DNA of 8,896 nucleotides. Origin: CF-113 sp035716135. GTDB lineage: Bacteria; Chloroflexota; Ktedonobacteria; Ktedonobacterales; Ktedonobacteraceae. The notes beneath the pieces are model-generated. The model was not told the origin of the DNA. It searched no databases and was given only the letters and a program-made list of their open reading frames with translations. The position numbers were made by a program, and so were the translations under genes. Below, one piece after another: positions 7,095 through 8,896 of this stretch (its first letter is position 1; each line of letters starts with the position of its first letter). The stretch covers positions 1-8,896 of the forward strand of contig DASTKD010000059.1 in assembly GCA_035716135.1 (NCBI GenBank). Reading direction: 5' to 3'.

Positions 7095-7152
7095 CAAAAT
7101 AGACTAAGACCTGACTAAGAAAACACTTTTTGCCAGACAAAGGAGCAGACCC

Positions 7153-7179
7153 TTGAAGAGCATTTCCATTCTCCGCTAA
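7153..7179 (+). CDS. Candidate leader peptide MKSISILR upstream of the ABC-F gene
   Basis: A TTG start at 7153 opens an eight-codon ORF ending in TAA at 7177-7179. A strong Shine-Dalgarno (AAAGGAG, 7139-7145) lies 7 bases upstream, better placed than that of the main gene. The peptide is short and ends in ILR. Short leader peptides that stall ribosomes with an antibiotic control several resistance genes, including erm genes and ABC-F genes such as msrD. Codons 5-8 contain the sequence complementary to the ABC-F ribosome binding site. No exact known stalling motif is recognised, and a TTG start is less certain than ATG. It could be a chance ORF. Confidence 0.5.
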   Translation: MKSISILR

Positions 7180-7221
7180 CCTGTCACCCCTCTGTTTATA
7201 TTCGATATGGAGAAAATGGGA
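7164..7221 (+). promoter_or_regulatory. Candidate translational attenuator hairpin sequestering the ABC-F ribosome binding site
   Basis: CCATTCTCC (7166-7174), inside the leader ORF, can pair with GGAGAAAATGG (7209-7219), which holds the ABC-F Shine-Dalgarno. That gives nine Watson-Crick pairs with a two-A bulge (7215-7216). The helix can extend to U7165-G7220 and U7164-A7221, reaching the first base of the start codon, and at the loop side to G7175-U7208. The loop is about 32 bases. A ribosome stopped on the last leader codons would cover the 5' arm and free the start site. Folding and function are inferred by eye. Confidence 0.5.
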
Positions 7222-8855
7222 TGCTTTTTGTACGCAATCTTTCTAAGGCTTTTGGCGCAATTACCGTCCTCGAAGACATTTCTTTCGTTATCAATGCTGG
7301 CGACCGTGTGGGCATTGTCGGCTCAAATGGTGTCGGCAAAACCACTTTGTTGAGCATCCTCGTGGGTCAGGAAAGCATTGATGCTGGCTCGTTCTCGTTC
7401 GCGCCCTCTACCGAAATTGGCTATCTGCCCCAAACTACTCCTGAATTTTATGGCCGCACCATGCAGGACTTGATTTTAGAGTCTCTGGGCAACCTGCGCC
7501 AACTTGAGGAGCGGATGCGCGCGCTGGAAAGCGCCATGAGCGCTGCTCCTGGAGAACGGCTTGCCGCATTGATGGAGGAGTATGATCTCGTCTCTACCCG
7601 CTTTCAAGATCGCGGCGGCTATGATATAGACCATCAAATCGATGCCATTCTGGATGGGCTGCGCATCTCCTATATCGCGCGCGACCGCGAGATGCAAACG
7701 CTTTCGGGTGGCGAGAAGGCGCGCGTGGGTCTGGCAACGCTGCTCCTGCGCTCGCCAGACCTGCTCTTACTGGATGAGCCAACCAACCATCTTGATGTTG
7801 CCAGCCTCGAATGGCTCGAAAGCTACCTGTCGCACTATAAGGGCGCGGCGCTTTTGGTCTCGCATGATCGCCAGTTTCTCAATCGCGCCGTCAACCAGAT
7901 TTTTGAAATTGACGAACATAACCATCACCTCAAAAAGTACGAGGGCAACTACGACGCTTACGTGCTGGCAAAGGCGGCTGAACGCGCGAAGTGGGAGGAA
8001 GAATACGAACGACAGCAGGAAGAGATCAAGGAACTGCGCAAACGCATACGCGAAACCGGGCGCAACGTAGCGCACAATCGAGCGCCGCGCGATGGCGATA
8101 AGATGGCCTATGATTTCTTCGGTGGGCGCGTACAAAACACCATCTCGCGCAATGTGCGGGCTGCCGAGGAACAACTGCGCCGCATCGAAGAAGACCCCGT
8201 AGCTAAACCGCCTTCGCTGATGCAGGTCAATGCTTTCTTCAATACACAACCCCTGCAATCCGAGAGCGTTATCAATGTGAGCCATATCACCAAATGCTGG
8301 GGAGCGCAATGCGTGTTGCGCGACGCCAGTATAAGCGTCAGTTCGCGCGCGCGTATCCTGCTCTTTGCTCCTAATGGCGCGGGCAAAACCACCCTGCTGA
8401 AACTCATCATGGGGCTTGAGCAGCCCGACGGAGGTTCAATCAACATAGTGGAAAGCGCGCGTATTGGCTACCTGCCGCAGGACCCACAGCTTGATATGAA
8501 GAAAACCGTCATTGATAGCTACCGCTACGGACAGGTGGGATACGAGGGCGAGTTCATCGGGCGTCTGATCGGCTATGGTCTCTTCCGACTTGAAGATATG
8601 CACAAGAAGGTGGGACAATTGAGTCTCGGCCAGCGCCGCAAGCTGGAAATCGCGCGCCTGATGGCGGCAGGCCCCAACGCGCTTTTGCTCGACGAGCCAA
8701 CCAACTACATCAGTCTCGATGTGCTGGAAGCGTTTGAAAGCGCCATGCTTGACTTTCCGGGACCCATCATCGCCGTTTCACATGATCGCTGGTTCATTCA
8801 ACGCTTCGCCGGAACTCTGTGGACGCTGGCGGATGGAAAAATAGTGCAGGAATAA
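7221..8855 (+). CDS. ABC-F family ATPase, probable ribosome-protection antibiotic-resistance type
   Basis: A 544-residue soluble protein with two ABC ATPase domains and no membrane segment, the hallmark of ABC-F translation factors. First domain: Walker A GSNGVGKTT (34-42), signature LSGGEKARVG (161-170), Walker B LLLLDEPTNHLD with E186, switch H215. A highly charged helical linker (about 250-330) follows, the arm that contacts P-site tRNA, with a tip region around NRAPRDGDKMAYDFFGGRVQ. Second domain: Walker A APNGAGKTT (383-391), signature LSLGQRRKLE (467-476), Walker B DEPTN (491-495), switch H521. The LSLGQ signature and the linker resemble the TlrC/OleB/Car type that protects ribosomes from macrolides and related drugs; housekeeping factors such as EttA look different. 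That assignment is by recollection and the drug is unknown. Odd: the first Walker A glycine of domain 2 is Ala, and DEPTNYISLD departs from NHLD. Start ATG 7221 has GGAG at 7209-7212. It has its own promoter and a candidate attenuator leader. Confidence 0.9.
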   Translation: MLFVRNLSKAFGAITVLEDISFVINAGDRVGIVGSNGVGKTTLLSILVGQESIDAGSFSFAPSTEIGYLPQTTPEFYGRTMQDLILESLGNLRQLEERMRALESAMSAAPGERLAALMEEYDLVSTRFQDRGGYDIDHQIDAILDGLRISYIARDREMQTLSGGEKARVGLATLLLRSPDLLLLDEPTNHLDVASLEWLESYLSHYKGAALLVSHDRQFLNRAVNQIFEIDEHNHHLKKYEGNYDAYVLAKAAERAKWEEEYERQQEEIKELRKRIRETGRNVAHNRAPRDGDKMAYDFFGGRVQNTISRNVRAAEEQLRRIEEDPVAKPPSLMQVNAFFNTQPLQSESVINVSHITKCWGAQCVLRDASISVSSRARILLFAPNGAGKTTLLKLIMGLEQPDGGSINIVESARIGYLPQDPQLDMKKTVIDSYRYGQVGYEGEFIGRLIGYGLFRLEDMHKKVGQLSLGQRRKLEIARLMAAGPNALLLDEPTNYISLDVLEAFESAMLDFPGPIIAVSHDRWFIQRFAGTLWTLADGKIVQE

Positions 8856-8858
8856 AGA

Positions 8859-8896
8859 CGATGCGACCGCGCGGGTATACCTGCGCGGTCGCATCG
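8859..8896 (+). terminator. Strong hairpin after the ABC-F gene, probable intrinsic terminator cut by the window edge
   Basis: Three bases after the TAA at 8853-8855, 14-base perfectly complementary arms (8859-8872 and 8883-8896) enclose GGGTATACCT. That loop can add a G-U and two G-C pairs. The stem is very GC-rich. The expected U-run would lie just beyond the right edge, so termination is likely but not proven. A palindromic repeat or a shared bidirectional terminator is an alternative. Confidence 0.7.

Noticed and set aside
7207..7344. Out-of-frame ATG at 7207 just upstream of the ABC-F start
   Set aside because: It has no Shine-Dalgarno sequence and runs into the ABC-F gene in the wrong frame. 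The GGAG at 7209-7212 serves ATG 7221.
7767..8309. A 180-codon open frame on the minus strand
   Set aside because: It is antisense to the well-defined first ATPase domain and linker of the ABC-F gene and has no recognisable domain.

Overview
The window looks like chromosomal DNA of a free-living, moderately high-GC Gram-positive-type or Chloroflexota bacterium. A membrane-anchored Ser/Thr kinase with an FRDLKP catalytic loop, an R2-like oxidase, a stand-alone Lrp-type RAM protein, an antibiotic-resistance-type ABC-F ATPase and a long palindromic interspersed repeat together suggest a Ktedonobacteria-like Chloroflexota. That placement is an inference from gene content, not from a marker gene.

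Layout. Positions 1-2815 (minus strand) hold a very long gene, cut by the left edge, for a Ser/Thr protein kinase joined to about 16 predicted membrane segments. A 187-bp divergent promoter region (2816-3002) separates it from a plus-strand gene of unknown function (3003-3488). A probable operon follows from a sigma-A-like promoter at 3512-3540: a MaoC/hotdog (R)-specific dehydratase (3635-4081), an AMP-forming acyl-CoA synthetase (4078-5697) and an R2-like ligand-binding oxidase, R2lox (5687-6640). These three overlap at their ends (4 bp and 11 bp), so they are probably translationally coupled. A 92-bp palindromic repeat (6655-6746) lies between the operon and a small RAM-domain gene (6769-7047). 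A consensus promoter (7065-7094) then drives an ABC-F ribosome-protection-type ATPase (7221-8855), which ends at a strong hairpin reaching the right edge.

How the genes may work together. R2lox proteins bind a long-chain fatty acid at a Mn/Fe site. Finding one co-translated with a fatty acyl-CoA ligase and a hydroxyacyl dehydratase points to a lipid-modifying pathway: oxidise, activate, and dehydrate or hydrate an acyl chain. The RAM protein may sense a metabolite, but its link to the operon is uncertain because of the repeat.

The most interesting regulatory signal is upstream of the ABC-F gene. A tiny leader ORF (7153-7179; MKSISILR) has a good Shine-Dalgarno sequence. Its own codons are complementary to the ABC-F Shine-Dalgarno and start region. 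This is the architecture expected of a ribosome-stalling translational attenuator that would switch on an antibiotic-resistance ABC-F protein.
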